DNA of 64,000 nucleotides, from NCBI RefSeq assembly GCF_000527135.1, contig NZ_AZUP01000001.1:2170001-2234000 (forward strand), read 5' to 3'. Within the stretch, counting starts at the first letter, position 1. The number at the start of each line of letters is the position of its first letter. This stretch comes from Methyloversatilis discipulorum. Lineage in GTDB: Bacteria; Pseudomonadota; Gammaproteobacteria; Burkholderiales; Rhodocyclaceae. Of this stretch, positions 62,857 through 64,000 are shown in pieces. The position numbers and the translations under genes were made by a program. The notes below the pieces were generated by a model. That model saw only the letters and a program-made list of their open reading frames with translations. It had not been told where the DNA came from and made no database searches.

Positions 62857-62870
62857 TTGACGTCGATCAC
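62857..62870. promoter_or_regulatory. FNR-like box upstream of the NarX-like gene
   Basis: TTGACGTCGATCAC matches the FNR/Anr pattern TTGAT-N4-ATCAA at eight of ten positions, 47 bases before the sensor ATG. Oxygen or nitrate control is possible but weakly supported. Confidence 0.25.
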
Positions 62871-62916
62871 GTCGTAGACCTCGAAATTCGCACGCACAGC
62901 CCCTAAACTCGGACAC

Positions 62917-64000
62917 ATGTCGAAACGAGAACACTGGGGACTGGGCGCCAAGCTGGCTGTCGCTGCGGCGCCGTTCGCCCTGCTCGCGCTGCTGTCGATC
63001 ACGCTCACGCTGTGGATGTCATGGCAGCTCGATGGCGGCGCTGCCGCCGTGAACGAGGCCGGGCGCATGCGCATGCAGGCTTACCGCATGTCGCTGCTGG
63101 TCGCCACCGGCGAACGCGAAGCGCTGCCGCACGCCCGACGCGAATTCGAACGCAGTCTCGAACTGCTGCGTGCCGGCGACCCCGAGCGCCCGCTGTTCAT
63201 GCCGCTGGACAACGACATCCGGCGCAGCTTCGATCAGGTACGCGGCGACTGGCGTACCTACAGCGAGCGCTGGCTCGACGCCGCACCGCGCGGCAGCGAC
63301 GGTCTGCGCGACGACACCGCGCGCTTCACCGGGCGCATCGATGCGCTGGTGGCCGGCATCGAGAACCACATGTCGCACTGGACAGCGCTGCTCAACCTGC
63401 TGCAACTCGCAACGATGGCGCTGGCCGTGATCGGTGCGGTGGTGTTGCTCTACATCGGCTATCTGTTCGTGCTGGAACCGGTGGGTCAGCTCAAGCAGGC
63501 GCTGGAGCGGATTCAGCAGGGCGATCTGGGCGCCCGCGTCGAACGCGGCAGCAGCGACGAATTCGGCACGCTGGCCGACGGCTTCAACGACATGGCGGAA
63601 CAGATACAGGCCATGTACCGCAATCTCGAAGCCAAGGTGACGTCCAAAACGGCCGAGCTGCAGGAAAAGCGCGAGCGACTGGAGGCGCTGTACGAAGTGA
63701 CCTCGCTGATCGCCACCGCCCGCTCGCTGGAAGAACTGGCGCGCGGCTTCGTCGGCTACGTCGCGCGCGCCGTGCACGCCGACGGCGTCGCGCTGCGCTG
63801 GTCCGATGAATCGAACCAGCGCTACCTGATGCTCGCCTCGCAAGGACTGCCGGCCTACATGACCGACGGCGAGCGCTGCCTGAAGGCGGACGAATGCCAT
63901 TGCGGCGCGCCGAACGCCCCGCCCTTCGCGCGCGTCATCCCGATCCGTACGATGGGCGGCGAGGCGCTGCAATACTGCGGCGAGGCCGGCTTCGAAACTC
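62917..64000 (+). CDS. NarX-like nitrate/nitrite sensor kinase, N-terminal part (partial)
   Basis: About 361 residues are visible before the window ends. First membrane helix near residues 17-36 (AAPFALLALLSITLTLWMSW), then a periplasmic helical sensor with a NarX P-box-like segment (VNEAGRMRMQAYRMSLL; NarX/NarQ use AGxLRMQSYRL). The second helix (LATMALAVIGAVVLLYIGYL) leads into HAMP (PVGQLKQALERIQQGDLGAR) and a GAF domain with a Cys cluster (ERCLKADECHCG). The kinase domain lies outside. Divergent from the multi-PAS kinase. Confidence 0.8.
   Translation, partial: MSKREHWGLGAKLAVAAAPFALLALLSITLTLWMSWQLDGGAAAVNEAGRMRMQAYRMSLLVATGEREALPHARREFERSLELLRAGDPERPLFMPLDNDIRRSFDQVRGDWRTYSERWLDAAPRGSDGLRDDTARFTGRIDALVAGIENHMSHWTALLNLLQLATMALAVIGAVVLLYIGYLFVLEPVGQLKQALERIQQGDLGARVERGSSDEFGTLADGFNDMAEQIQAMYRNLEAKVTSKTAELQEKRERLEALYEVTSLIATARSLEELARGFVGYVARAVHADGVALRWSDESNQRYLMLASQGLPAYMTDGERCLKADECHCGAPNAPPFARVIPIRTMGGEALQYCGEAGFET

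Noticed and set aside
62689..62934. A 5-prime extension of the multi-PAS kinase gene.
   Set aside because: It would overlap the start of the divergent NarX-like gene and its promoter, and the residues are Arg/Pro-rich without domain pattern.

Overview
The window reads as chromosomal DNA of a GC-rich betaproteobacterium. The MSHA-type pilus genes, Burkholderia-type porin, lipoyl-E3 fusion, CbbR/class I phosphoribulokinase set and REP-like repeats fit Rhodocyclales-like or methylotroph-like relatives (Methyloversatilis is one possibility). This placement is inferred from gene content; no rRNA gene is present to settle it.

Layout. (1) 1-10468, + strand: end of an MSHA-type pilus operon (secretin end, MshN-like, MshE ATPase, MshG, MshI/J/K-like, two related pseudopilins), then a membrane class III adenylate cyclase. 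Most junctions are 4-base start/stop overlaps. (2) 10786-16620: porin, folE, a DegP/DegQ-type periplasmic protease, then nrdR-ribD, with repeats between. (3) 16702-29296: a PilZ protein, lutABC (lactate to pyruvate) divergent from a GntR/LldR-type regulator across a perfect 17-bp operator, and a sigma54 activator divergent from a Rieske / PQQ alcohol dehydrogenase / outer-membrane protein / DUF1097 / AldA-type aldehyde dehydrogenase operon with a good -24/-12 promoter. (4) 29709-35725: pyruvate dehydrogenase complex aceE-aceF-lpdA. Regions 3 and 4 could form one route: alcohol or 1,2-diol to aldehyde to (2-hydroxy)acid to pyruvate to acetyl-CoA.

(5) 36034-39033: a compact four-gene set: a Tat-type secreted Cys-containing protein, a PqqD-like protein, an HPr-kinase-like P-loop protein and a nucleotidyltransferase. 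This matches what databases call the HPr-rel-A system. It also resembles the tailoring half of some lasso-peptide clusters, without the cyclase or peptidase. It is the best candidate here for an uncharacterised system. (6) 39053-49409: rpiA and phoU; then on the minus strand rsmE, pap, argA, a PAS-GGDEF cyclase, yggX and a Sel1 protein; an inositol-monophosphatase gene (+); and cbbR (-). (7) 49410-59933: a Calvin-cycle/glycolysis operon fbp-prk-tkt-gap-pgk-pyk-fba-purC. Its upstream region holds a free-standing terminator and a probable small RNA or leader with an anti-Shine-Dalgarno stretch. RuBisCO is not in the window. (8) 60004-64000: a large multi-PAS histidine kinase (-), divergent from the start of a NarX-like sensor kinase that runs off the window.
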